Source: Planctomonas sp. JC2975
Lineage (GTDB): Bacteria; Actinomycetota; Actinomycetes; Actinomycetales; Microbacteriaceae
Assembly: GCF_012985205.1 (NCBI RefSeq)
Contig: NZ_JABEKS010000001.1
Location: 1,984,001-2,048,000, forward strand
Reading direction: 5' to 3'
DNA: 64,000 nt
The translations under genes were made by a program, and so were the position numbers. Below the pieces are notes generated by a model. That model saw only the letters and a list, made by a program, of their open reading frames with translations, searched no databases and had not been told where the DNA came from. Below, one piece after another: positions 54,089 to 62,655 of this stretch (positions are counted from its first letter, which is position 1; each line of letters begins with the position of its first letter).

Positions 54089-54922
54089 TCACGGATGTCC
54101 GGCCGCAAGCAACGTGCGCACCACACCGATGCACCCGTCGATGTCGGACATCACCTGGTTGTAGTCGAAGCGATGCGACCTCATGCCCCGTCGGACCAGT
54201 TCTGCCTCTCGTGTCCGATCACGGGCACGCTGCTCTGGCGTCGAATGCCACCGATCACCGTCGACCTCGATCACGAGCCACCCATTGATGACGAGATCCA
54301 CTCGGCCTACACCCGTGATGCTCACCTGGACAGCGACCGACCAGCCCTCCTGGCGAGCCGCGAGACGGAACAGTGACTCGATGCCGGACTCGGCCCGAGC
54401 ATCGATGAGCCGCCGGAGGGGTGCACAACGTCGGGGCAGCCGGGCGAACAGCTCGTCGAGACGCGACGCAGGAAGTACCGCGGTGTACAACGCGCTGTCC
54501 ACGGATGCGATGAAATGTTGCGACTCCACCCGTGGAGCCAGGTGCACAAGCGCGTCCAGTACATCAGCTCGCCAGCGAATGCCTGTCGGCCACGAGAAAT
54601 CGTGAGGATAGATCCGATACTCGGCGTCGGCGAGTTCCGGCAATCTGCTCGTCCCCGGCTTGACGGAGACGCAGAGTCCGCCGTTGTGGGATACCCAGAT
54701 TCCGTGAGAGCGGAGGGCACTCTCGCCGCCGAGGAGTCCGCCTAGCGTCACGGCGCGGACGGCGGCGGGGTCCGCGTACGGAGATGCGACCCACGAGCGA
54801 CGAACCACCCGGCCACCATCGTCCACGTACGCCGCGATTGCGCGAGCACCGCAACCCAACTGCCGTAGCTGATTCCGGGTCGCCAGACCGCCGTATCTCT
54901 TGAGTGCAAGGGCGACATCCAC
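54089..54922 (-). CDS. AbiEi-like/DUF559 endonuclease-domain protein
   Basis: 277 residues. The N-terminal part (LKRYGGLATRNQLRQLGCG, then VVRRSWVASP) resembles the winged helix of AbiEi-type antitoxin/regulator proteins. The C-terminal part (about 178-275) is a DUF559/Vsr-like PD-(D/E)XK fold: E182 in ESGIESLF, D209 in GRVDLVI, E219 and D221 in VIEVDGDRWH, then an Arg-rich helix and HRFDYNQVM. Such proteins occur in many copies in actinobacteria and their role is unsettled. The gene sits alone inside mirrored 73-base repeats, 28 bases before one and 104 bases from the other. Confidence 0.8.
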   Translation of the reverse strand: MDVALALKRYGGLATRNQLRQLGCGARAIAAYVDDGGRVVRRSWVASPYADPAAVRAVTLGGLLGGESALRSHGIWVSHNGGLCVSVKPGTSRLPELADAEYRIYPHDFSWPTGIRWRADVLDALVHLAPRVESQHFIASVDSALYTAVLPASRLDELFARLPRRCAPLRRLIDARAESGIESLFRLAARQEGWSVAVQVSITGVGRVDLVINGWLVIEVDGDRWHSTPEQRARDRTREAELVRRGMRSHRFDYNQVMSDIDGCIGVVRTLLAAGHP

Positions 54923-55026
54923 CGCATCACCGTGGCAGGAACGATCAACCGTGCAGCGTTCGACTGCACCCTCTGGGGACTATTGGTGATTCGGTGCCCC
55001 TGTGGAGGCCAGCTCCAGCGGCTACC

Positions 55027-55099
55027 AGAACAGCAGATGTCGTCGAGAACAGCAGACATGCTGCTGTTTCCGACGCTAGAGCGCGATCACTGCTGTTCT
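55027..55099. repeat. Structured repeat, right copy (mirrors 53988-54060)
   Basis: AACAGCAG at 55029 and 55048, CTGCTGTT at 55061 and 55090. Inner 8-bp hairpin with a 5-base loop and an outer 10-bp stem (55027-55036 with 55090-55099). The flanking bases of the outer stem differ from the left copy on both arms in a paired way (AG/CT here, GA/TC there). Confidence 0.88.
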
Positions 55100-55116
55100 C
55101 GCGCCGGCTGCAGATT

Positions 55117-55135
55117 GCCGGGCCTGGAGCCCGGC
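55117..55135 (-). terminator. Possible lysS terminator hairpin
   Basis: 7-bp GC stem (55117-55123 with 55129-55135), 5-base loop, within a very GC-rich stretch after the lysS stop. The region can also form other stems, so the exact terminator is uncertain. Confidence 0.4.
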
Positions 55136-55191
55136 CGGACCGGCGGCCGCGCGGGCCGGATCCGGGCCGGAGGCCGGGCGCGCCGGCGGCG

Positions 55192-56757
55192 CTACTTCAC
55201 CAGGGGGAACAGGATCGTCTCGCGGATGCCGAGGCCCGTCAGCGCCATCAGCAGCCGGTCGATGCCCATGCCCATGCCACCGGTCGGCGGCATGCCGAAC
55301 TCGAGGGCGCGCAGGAACTCCTCGTCGAGGCGCATGGCCTCGTCGTCGCCTTGCGCGGCCAGGCGCGCCTGCTCGACGAACCGGTCGCGCTGCACGACGG
55401 GGTCGACGAGCTCGGAGTATCCGGTGGCGAGCTCGAAGCCGCGAATGTAGAGGTCCCACTTCTCCACGACGCCCGCCTTGCTGCGGTGGGCACGCACCAG
55501 CGGCGACGTGTCGACGGGGAAGTCGCGCACGAAGGTCGGACGCTCCAGTCCGCCCTTCACGAAGTGCTCCCACAGTTCCTCGACGTACTTGCCGTGAATG
55601 GGGTGCTTCACCTCGATCTCGACCAGCTCGGCGAGGGCGGCCAGCTCGTTCAGGGGCGTCTCGGGAGTGATGTCCGTGCCGCCGGTCCACGGCACGCGAC
55701 CTGCGGCGACGGCTGCGGTGAGGGCATCCGTGAGGCTCTCGTACATCGACACCGAGTCCCACTGGCCGCCGAGGTCGTAGTCGGTGCCGTCCGCCCACGT
55801 GACGACGTGGCTGCCGCTGGTGGCCCACGCCGCGTCCTGGATGAGCGTCTGCGTCAGCTCGGCCATCGTGTTGTAGTCGCCGTACGCCTGATAGGCCTCG
55901 AGCATCGCGAACTCGGGCGAGTGCGTCGAGTCGGCGCCCTCGTTGCGGAAGTTGCGGTTGATCTCGAACACCCGGTCGATGCCGCCGACGACGGCACGCT
56001 TGAGGAAGAGCTCGGGCGCGATGCGCAGGAAAAGATCGGTGTCGAACGCGTTCGAGTGCGTGACGAACGGACGAGCGGATGCCCCGCCGTGCATCGTCTG
56101 CAGCATCGGGGTCTCCACCTCGATGAAGCTCCGCGACGCGAAGGTGGCGCGCAGCGACGCGACCGCCTTGGCGCGGTTCAGCACATTGGTGCGGGCCTGA
56201 TCGCGCGCGATGAGGTCGAGGTAGCGGCTGCGCATCCGCGTCTCTTCGGAGAGCTCGTTGTGCAGGTTCGGCAGCGGCAGGATCGCCTTGGCGGCGATAG
56301 CCCAGTCGTCCACCATGACGGAGAGCTCGCCGCGACGCGAGGAGATGACCTCGCCGTGCACGAAGACGTGGTCGCCCAGGTCGACGAGCTCCTTCCAGCG
56401 CGCGAGCGACTCCTCGCCCACCGCGGCCAGCGAGACCATGGCCTGGATGCGGGATCCGTCTCCGGCCTGCAGGGCGGCGAAGCAGAGCTTGCCCGTGTTG
56501 CGCAGGTGCACGATGCGGCCGGCGATACCGACGAAGACGCCGGTCGTGGCATCCGCTTCGAGACCGCCGTACTCGGCGCGCAGCTCCGGAATGGTCGAGG
56601 TGATCGGAAGGGTGACCGGGTAGGCGCCGCCTGCGGCATCCGCTTCGGCGTTCAGGCGCTCGCGCTTGGCGAGCCGCACGGCCTTCTGCTCGCCGACCTC
56701 GTCAGCGCTCAGTTCGTCGGTACGGTTCTCGTCTGCACGACGCTCGTCGGTCGCCAT
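55192..56757 (-). CDS. lysS: Lysine-tRNA ligase, class II
   Basis: 521 residues. An OB-fold anticodon domain (about 70-170) is followed by the class II catalytic domain: motif 1 near SFIEVETPMLQ, motif 2 FRNEGADSTHSPEF, motif 3 GMGMGIDRLLM at the C-terminus. It charges tRNA-Lys in the cytosol. The N-terminal 45 residues are acidic and variable, as in other actinobacterial LysS. The panC cluster lies upstream in the same direction, with a short REP-like sequence between. Confidence 0.97.
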   Translation of the reverse strand: MATDERRADENRTDELSADEVGEQKAVRLAKRERLNAEADAAGGAYPVTLPITSTIPELRAEYGGLEADATTGVFVGIAGRIVHLRNTGKLCFAALQAGDGSRIQAMVSLAAVGEESLARWKELVDLGDHVFVHGEVISSRRGELSVMVDDWAIAAKAILPLPNLHNELSEETRMRSRYLDLIARDQARTNVLNRAKAVASLRATFASRSFIEVETPMLQTMHGGASARPFVTHSNAFDTDLFLRIAPELFLKRAVVGGIDRVFEINRNFRNEGADSTHSPEFAMLEAYQAYGDYNTMAELTQTLIQDAAWATSGSHVVTWADGTDYDLGGQWDSVSMYESLTDALTAAVAAGRVPWTGGTDITPETPLNELAALAELVEIEVKHPIHGKYVEELWEHFVKGGLERPTFVRDFPVDTSPLVRAHRSKAGVVEKWDLYIRGFELATGYSELVDPVVQRDRFVEQARLAAQGDDEAMRLDEEFLRALEFGMPPTGGMGMGIDRLLMALTGLGIRETILFPLVK

Positions 56758-56816
56758 GGTTCCTCTTCGTTCTCGTTCTCGGATGCTGATCGTTCGGGCG
56801 CATTCACCGGTCGTCG

Positions 56817-56841
56817 GCCGGCTTCGACAAGCTCGACCGGC
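56817..56841. repeat. REP-like sequence GCCGG-cttcgacaagctcga-CCGGC
   Basis: Five-base arms enclose CTTCGACAAGCTCGA. Sequences of this type are, from general experience, dispersed in many copies in intergenic regions of actinobacterial genomes. It lies in the 133-base gap between panC and lysS. Confidence 0.4.
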
Positions 56842-56890
56842 AGTGGTGCGTGGCTGCTGCTGTCGTCAGGTTCAACCAGCAGCGTGCCGC

Positions 56891-57766
56891 CTACCCGATG
56901 ATGATGCTCGCGTTGTCGATGAGCCGCGTTGTGCCGACCCGTGCCGCGATCAGCACGGTTGCGGCTCCGCGGTACCCGTCGGCGACGGAACGGAAGGTCT
57001 GCGGGTCGACGATGGCCAGGTAGTCCAGCTTAACCGGCGCGGATGCCCGCACGCGCGCCACCCCAGCAGCCAGCGCCGCCTGCACTCCGGCTCCCGCAGC
57101 CGCACCGGTGTCGTGCAGCGCACGCGACAGGGTCACGGCGGCCTCCCTGGCATCCGGATCCAGGTAGCGGTTGCGGCTGGACAGCGCGAGCCCGTCGGCC
57201 TCGCGCACGATCGGTACGGCCTCGATGGAGACCGGGATGTCGAGATCCGCGACCATCTGGCGTACCAGGAAGACCTGCTGCGCATCCTTCTGGCCGAACA
57301 TGGCGGCATCCGGCTGCACGATGCCCAGCAGCTTGTTCACGACCGTGAGCATGCCGTCGAAGTGGCCGGGGCGGGAGGCGCCCTCGAACTCGCCTGCCAC
57401 CTCGCCTGCCACGATCCTGGTCTGCGACGGGCCGTTGGGATACATCTCAGCGACCGTCGGCGCGAACACGTGGTCTGCGAGGTCGCCGAGTGCTTCGAGA
57501 TCAGCGTCGAGAGTGCGCGGGTAGCGGTCGAAGTCCTCGTTCGGGCCGAACTGCAACGGGTTCACGAAAATGGACACGACGACCACGTCCGCGAGTCCTC
57601 TCGCGGTGCGCGCCAGCGACAGGTGGCCGTCGTGCAGAGCGCCCATCGTCGGGACGAGGGCGACGCGCTCGCCGCGGGCGCGGGCATCCCGCACGATCGA
57701 CCTGATCTCGGCGATCGTCGTCGACACAGCGGGTCTACCCGGTGTCGGCGCGGTCGTGTCTGTCAT
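56891..57766 (-). CDS. panC: Pantoate-beta-alanine ligase
   Basis: 291 residues from the ATG at 57766. The nucleotidyl-transferase motif is PTMGALHDGH, with FVNPLQFGPNEDFDRYPR, MFGQKDAQQVFLVRQM and LALSSRNRYL in order. It joins pantoate and beta-alanine with ATP to give pantothenate for coenzyme A. Its neighbour upstream is the DUF2520 protein, a common actinobacterial arrangement, but panB and panD are not in this window. Confidence 0.96.
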   Translation of the reverse strand: MTDTTAPTPGRPAVSTTIAEIRSIVRDARARGERVALVPTMGALHDGHLSLARTARGLADVVVVSIFVNPLQFGPNEDFDRYPRTLDADLEALGDLADHVFAPTVAEMYPNGPSQTRIVAGEVAGEFEGASRPGHFDGMLTVVNKLLGIVQPDAAMFGQKDAQQVFLVRQMVADLDIPVSIEAVPIVREADGLALSSRNRYLDPDAREAAVTLSRALHDTGAAAGAGVQAALAAGVARVRASAPVKLDYLAIVDPQTFRSVADGYRGAATVLIAARVGTTRLIDNASIIIG

Positions 57767-57829
57767 CGTTCCTCCGTCGTCATCGTGCTCGTGCACTCGT
57801 GGTCGTCATGAGAGCGGATGCGCGTGCCG

Positions 57830-58699
57830 TCACCGCTCCCGCCCATCGTCGCCGGTGTCGGTACCTGGCCAGCCGCCACCCGTCGCGCCGTTCTCGCCGG
57901 GCCATCCGTTCGACTCCGGCCACTCGCCCCGATCGTCTGCCGCTGATGGCGGCATCGACAGGCCCTGCCGGCCGCCCAGCAGGCCGGGGATGTCGAGGGC
58001 GTCCAGCTCCGTTGGCGCGCCGGCGCGGCGCAGCGCTTCGTCGACGGACGACCGCACCAGCGACGACAGGTATCCGCCGGGGTTCTCGATGCCGAGCCCC
58101 GCGAGGATCCCGGATGCCTGCTCCACGATCGACCGCGAGAACGTCGTGGCCGTGGAGACGGCCTCTGCGTAGGCCCGGCGATCCGCTTCCTCGATGATCA
58201 CGGGCTCGCCGCCCATCTCGACGACGAGCGCCTGGCCGATAGGCAGGACGGGAGCCGGAGCCGTCACCGCGAAGTAGCTCTCCGCGAGGCGGGCGAGATC
58301 GAGGCTCGTCCCGCTGAACACCATCGCCGGGTGGATCGCGAGCGGAATGGCGCCGCGCTGCAACGCTGGCAACAGCACGTCGACGCCGTGCTCCGGTGCT
58401 GTATGCACGACGAGCTGGCCCGGCTGCCATGAGCCGGCGGCGGCGAGCCCGCTGACGAACTCGGGAAGCTCAGCGCCGGGCACGGCGAGCAGGACGAGCT
58501 CCGAGCGCTCGATGAGGTCTGGCACAGAGAGCACCGGCACTCCCTGCAGCAGTGCCTCCGCACGCTCGCGGTTCTGCTCGCTCGATGTCGCGATGCCCAC
58601 GATCGCGTGCCCGGCTCCGGCGAGCGCGGCGCCGAGCACGGGCCCGACGCGTCCAGCGCCCACGATGCCGACGCCGAGGCGTCCCGAACGTCCGGCCAT
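57830..58699 (-). CDS. Rossmann-like/DUF2520 protein
   Basis: 289 residues. N-terminal NAD(P)-binding fold with VGIVGAGRVGPVLGAAL (about 9-25), then a DUF2520 helical domain (about 140-245; PLAIHPAMVFSGTSLDLARL opens it). The C-terminal 40 residues are Gly/Pro/Asp-rich and look disordered. The family is related to ketopantoate reductase-like dehydrogenases, and its habitual position beside panC suggests a role in pantothenate supply, which is unproven. Its start overlaps the stop of the PH-domain gene by one base. Confidence 0.88.
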   Translation of the reverse strand: MAGRSGRLGVGIVGAGRVGPVLGAALAGAGHAIVGIATSSEQNRERAEALLQGVPVLSVPDLIERSELVLLAVPGAELPEFVSGLAAAGSWQPGQLVVHTAPEHGVDVLLPALQRGAIPLAIHPAMVFSGTSLDLARLAESYFAVTAPAPVLPIGQALVVEMGGEPVIIEEADRRAYAEAVSTATTFSRSIVEQASGILAGLGIENPGGYLSSLVRSSVDEALRRAGAPTELDALDIPGLLGGRQGLSMPPSAADDRGEWPESNGWPGENGATGGGWPGTDTGDDGRER

Positions 58700-60351
58700 C
58701 AGCTGTCGCCTTCCGCGTGAGGTTCGTGGTCTTCGGCTCCGTGAGTCACCGGGGACACCGAGTCACCGGCTCCCTGTGCACTGCTCGGCCCCGCCTCCGC
58801 GTCGGCCCAGGCGATCGCGCCTGCGCTGACCAGTCCGAAGAGTTCTTCCGCCGCGCGCACGTCGATGACCGGCAGCTTGGCGTGCACGGGCCCGTCGACG
58901 ATGTGCACGTCGGCCGATGCCAGGTTCAGGATGCGCCGAGCCGGCCCCTGCTCGACCTCCACGCTCTGCAGGCGGGCGAGCGGTACGAAGATGATCCGTC
59001 GCCACACGGCGCCGTGCCGGAACACGATCACGCCGTCGGCGACGGTGTATCCGGTCTTGCTCCAGGAGAAGGGGCGCAGCCAGGCGGCCCTGCGCGGAGC
59101 GGACGAGAACGCTGACTGGTCGGCGCGAGTGCGCATGGCCGCGTGCGCGATGGCATCCCGCACCGTGTCGTCCATGCCAGGCAGCAGCAGCGGCAGCACG
59201 CGCTGCACGTCCCGGATGCTGCCGACCGGCAGCGTGGTCGTCCGCGACTCGCCCGCCGAGTTCTTGCCGCGGGTGTGGCCGGCCGTGTTCATGCGGATCT
59301 GCCACCATCCGAACGGACGCCACGCCAGCGGCTGCAGCACCTCGACGGCGTGGACGCGCCGCGGGGGGATGGTCTCGCTGCTGGTGGTGAGCAGCCCGAA
59401 TCCGATGCGGACGCCGTGGCCGCTGCCGGCGATGTTGTAGCGCAGCGCCTTCGTGAAGCGGCGGGCGTAGAGGCCGCCGAGGCTCAGCACCGCCGGGAAG
59501 ATGATGATGATCAGCCACGGGCGTCCGGTCGACGCCCCCACGATCATCGCGATCACGATGAGGAAGAGCACCATCGTGGGTCCGCTGAGCAAGAGTGATC
59601 CGGCCAGCCGAAGAGGGTGCATCCGAACGACGGATGCCTGTGGCGCGGCGTCGGGGTCGAGATCGGCCGGCGAGAGCAGGAACTCGTCCACGCGGTCGGC
59701 GACGATGTTGCGGGTCGCCTCGCCGCGCGACACCGGATCAGCCTGTACAGGCGCGGATTCAGGCGATGCCGTGACCGCGCCGACGCCCTCCGCCTGCCCG
59801 GCCTCATGGGCCTGCACGCCAGAGGCTCGGCGCAGGATCTCCCTCCGCAGCGTCTCCGTCACCTTCGACGGCAGATAGGAGAGGTCGAGGTTCGCGTCGT
59901 GTCCAGCGACGACGATCTCGAGCTTGGCGGCGCCGAAGATCCGCGCGAACAGCGGCCGGTGCACGTTGATGCCCTGGATGCGGTCCAGCCGCGCCTTACG
60001 CTCCTGGCGACGCAGGATTCCGCTGCGCAGCTCGACGGCCTGCCGCGTCACGCGGAACGTCTGCACCCGCCACGACAGTGCGAAGACGCCGACGCAAGCC
60101 GCGATGATGACGACCGCGATGCCGATCGCCGGCCAGACGAAGTTGTGCCTGACGATCATGTCAACGGGGTCGCCGGACGGATAGTCCGGGGTGTTGAAGA
60201 AGAACGCGACGATGCGCTCCCGCAGGTTCGCGACGATCACGCCCACGATCGCGACGATGGCGATGCCGCCTCGCAGGAGCGGCGTCGCCTTGTGCATCCG
60301 GTGCCACTCGCCGTCGGCGAGACCGGTCGCTCGGGTGTACGTCTGGGTCAC
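58699..60351 (-). CDS. PH-domain membrane protein (YdbT-like)
   Basis: 550 residues with several membrane helices (about 27-45, 70-92, 250-300) and three bacterial PH (bPH2/DUF304) repeats, each marked by the pattern RTFRVTRQAVELRSGIL, ARLQSVEVEQGPARRIL or a close variant. The GTG start overlaps the upstream gene by four bases. Such YdbS/YdbT pairs are membrane proteins of unsettled role; in Bacillus they affect resistance to antimicrobial compounds made by other bacilli. Context with pan genes is probably conserved synteny only. Confidence 0.88.
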   Translation of the reverse strand: MTQTYTRATGLADGEWHRMHKATPLLRGGIAIVAIVGVIVANLRERIVAFFFNTPDYPSGDPVDMIVRHNFVWPAIGIAVVIIAACVGVFALSWRVQTFRVTRQAVELRSGILRRQERKARLDRIQGINVHRPLFARIFGAAKLEIVVAGHDANLDLSYLPSKVTETLRREILRRASGVQAHEAGQAEGVGAVTASPESAPVQADPVSRGEATRNIVADRVDEFLLSPADLDPDAAPQASVVRMHPLRLAGSLLLSGPTMVLFLIVIAMIVGASTGRPWLIIIIFPAVLSLGGLYARRFTKALRYNIAGSGHGVRIGFGLLTTSSETIPPRRVHAVEVLQPLAWRPFGWWQIRMNTAGHTRGKNSAGESRTTTLPVGSIRDVQRVLPLLLPGMDDTVRDAIAHAAMRTRADQSAFSSAPRRAAWLRPFSWSKTGYTVADGVIVFRHGAVWRRIIFVPLARLQSVEVEQGPARRILNLASADVHIVDGPVHAKLPVIDVRAAEELFGLVSAGAIAWADAEAGPSSAQGAGDSVSPVTHGAEDHEPHAEGDS

Positions 60352-60845
60352 AGACCCGTCCTGCGCGCCTCAGCGAGCTCGACGAGGCGATCTCGCAGCC
60401 ACGCGGCATCCGCTTCGACGAGGCCGGGGATGGAGACCCGACTGGATGCCGCCGCCGTCACGAATCGCAGCTCGGCCAGCCCCAGCATGCGATCGACGGG
60501 CCCGCGCTCGATGTCGAGCAATTGCATGCGGCCGTATGGCACGGCCACGAACCGCTGGAACATGATGCCGCGGCGGATCACGAGGTCGTCGTCGCGCAGG
60601 ACGTAGCCGATGGCGCGGGCACGACGCGGCGCGATGATGAGCTGCACGATGGCGATGACCACGATGACGATGAGCGCGATCCAGGCCCACCACCACTGGA
60701 GCACGAGCCACGCGAACACGACGACTGCGGCCGCGATCAGCCCGCTGATCAGCGACCCGACGATCACGACCCACACGTACTTGGGCGAGACCCGTCGCCA
60801 CTGCGTCGTGTCGTCGAGCGCCGCGACATCCAGCCGTTGTGACAC
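60348..60845 (-). CDS. PH-domain membrane protein (YdbS-like)
   Basis: 165 residues from the GTG at 60845, which follows GGGAG. Two membrane helices (about 25-70) and one bPH2 domain (GYVLRDDDLVIRRGIMFQRF, PYGRMQLLDIERGPVDRMLGLAEL). The stop overlaps the GTG of the YdbT-like gene (GTGA), so the two are translated together and probably form one complex. Confidence 0.88.
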   Translation of the reverse strand: MSQRLDVAALDDTTQWRRVSPKYVWVVIVGSLISGLIAAAVVVFAWLVLQWWWAWIALIVIVVIAIVQLIIAPRRARAIGYVLRDDDLVIRRGIMFQRFVAVPYGRMQLLDIERGPVDRMLGLAELRFVTAAASSRVSIPGLVEADAAWLRDRLVELAEARRTGL

Positions 60846-61059
60846 TGCGCTCCCGTCGTCGTGCAGCGCGGGCGATCGGCCGTGTCGGCATCGCTCTTCG
60901 CCTGCGCATTCCATGGTACTGAGCGGCGCCGACGTGCACTCCCAGCGGGCTACCGGACGCGGTCGAAGCCTCGGATGCGCGGCCGAGACCTAACGCCCTC
61001 GTCACGGCCGGTAGCGTGGCGGGGGTCGACACATCTCCGACAGCACCGGGAGCCACCTC

Positions 61060-61965
61060 ATGACCGACACAGCTGCGTCCGAGCCTGTAGACGCGACGGT
61101 ACGCCGGCGCTTCTCCGAAGCGAGTGCCGTCACCCGGCTCGACGAAACGCGTTTCGCGGCAGAGATCGATGCCGGCTGGGGCATCGGCGGCAAGCCGAAC
61201 GGCGGATACCTCACCGCGATCCTCGCGCGCGCCGCCACCGAGGCTGCTTCGAGCGTCACCGATCATCCGCACCCGGTGGCCGTGTCTGCGCACTTCTGCA
61301 GCTCTCCGGATGCCGGTGGCGCCGAGATCGAGACGCAGGTGCTGCAGTCGGGCCGCACGATCACGCGCGTGCGCTCGGTGCTCCGCCAGGAGGGCAAGCT
61401 GTGCGTGGATGTGGTCGCCACGCTCGGGCACCTGCATCCGTCTGCACGGACGACGGCACTGGCGACCGACGAGCCGAACGGCGATCACGGATCGCGCGAC
61501 GCCTCATGGGCGGGTGGCGTTCCCGAGCGCGACGATCGCGACGCAGCCGAGTACCTCGCGTTCCGGCCGCCGCGCGGCACGTTTCCCCGCGGCATCCCCG
61601 ACCTGCTGGACTTCAGGATGTCACCGGAGTCGCTGCGCTCCCTCACCGGGTCACCGAGCGGTCGCGGCGAGCTGCGATCGCGGCTGGCGCTTCCGGATGA
61701 CGAGCCCTTCGACCCGATCTCGCTCCAGTTCGCCCTCGACGCGATGCCGCCCGCGACGCTCGACATCGGACCTCTGACCGGCTGGGTGCCGACGCTCCAG
61801 TTCACGACCTATGTTCGTGCACTCCCCGCGCCGGGCCCCATCCAATTGCTGCACCGGGCGCACCTCGTGGCCGACGGGCTTGTCGACGAGACCTGCTACG
61901 CCTGGGACTCGACAGGCGCTCCCGTCGCGCACAGCACGCAGCTCGCGGTCATCGCGCGACGCTGA
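61060..61965 (+). CDS. Acyl-CoA thioesterase-like protein
   Basis: 301 residues with a double hotdog layout. The N-terminal half has GWGIGGKPNGGYLTAILARAA and HPVAVSAHFCSSPDAGG, and the C-terminal half ends in YAWDSTGAPVAHSTQLAVI, as in the TesB-related thioesterase family (4HBT_3/acyl-CoA thioesterase II-like). It should hydrolyse acyl-CoA esters in the cytosol. It stands alone, divergent from the PH-domain genes. Confidence 0.85.
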   Translation: MTDTAASEPVDATVRRRFSEASAVTRLDETRFAAEIDAGWGIGGKPNGGYLTAILARAATEAASSVTDHPHPVAVSAHFCSSPDAGGAEIETQVLQSGRTITRVRSVLRQEGKLCVDVVATLGHLHPSARTTALATDEPNGDHGSRDASWAGGVPERDDRDAAEYLAFRPPRGTFPRGIPDLLDFRMSPESLRSLTGSPSGRGELRSRLALPDDEPFDPISLQFALDAMPPATLDIGPLTGWVPTLQFTTYVRALPAPGPIQLLHRAHLVADGLVDETCYAWDSTGAPVAHSTQLAVIARR

Positions 61966-62040
61966 CGTGAGGCGCCGCTGCCGCCGCGCGATGCCCTGGC
62001 GGTTCACGGTCGCGCGACGCGCCGTCGCACCATGAGCGCG

Positions 62041-62655
62041 TCACAGCCAGCCGTTGTCGAGCGCGATGCGCACCGCCTCTGCGCGGGTGCGGGCGTCCGT
62101 TTTGCCGATCGCGCTCGAGAGGTAGTTGCGCACCGTGCCCTCCGACAGATGCAACTGCCCGGCCACGTCGGCGATGGTCCCTCCCGACTGGGCAGCCCTG
62201 AGCACATCCGCCTCCCGCTCGCTGAGCGGCGACTCCCCGGCGACGAGGGACTCGGCGGCCAGCTCCGGGTCGATCACGCGGATGCCGTCGGCCACGTCGC
62301 GCACGATGGCGGCGAGCCGCTTGGCCGGCGTGTCCTTGACCACGAAGCCGGCGACTCCGGCCCGCATCGCCCTCCGCAGATACCCTGGCCGACCGAACGT
62401 CGTCACCATGAGCACGCGGATGCCCGGCATCCGCTCCCGAAGTTCGGCCGCCGCCGTGATGCCGTCACCGCCTGGCATCTCCACATCGAGCAGCGCGACG
62501 TCGGGTCGTGATTCGAGCGCGGCCGGAACGACCTCGTCGCCCCTTCCTACCTCGGCGACCACCTCGATGTCCGGCTCGAGTGACAGCATCGTGGCCAGAG
62601 CGCCGCGCACGAGGGCTTGATCGTCGGCGAGCAACAGTCGCAGGATGCGGGTCAT
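62041..62655 (-). CDS. NarL/FixJ-family response regulator
   Basis: 204 residues. Receiver domain with D57 (ALLDVEMPGGDG) and lysine in FVVKDTPA, then a LuxR-type helix-turn-helix (about 140-204: LSEREADVLRAAQSG, LHLSEGTVRNYLSSAIGK). The start overlaps the stop of the kinase gene by four bases, so the pair is co-translated. Targets are probably the transporter gene whose end is seen at the window edge, as is common for such pairs. Confidence 0.95.
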   Translation of the reverse strand: MTRILRLLLADDQALVRGALATMLSLEPDIEVVAEVGRGDEVVPAALESRPDVALLDVEMPGGDGITAAAELRERMPGIRVLMVTTFGRPGYLRRAMRAGVAGFVVKDTPAKRLAAIVRDVADGIRVIDPELAAESLVAGESPLSEREADVLRAAQSGGTIADVAGQLHLSEGTVRNYLSSAIGKTDARTRAEAVRIALDNGWL

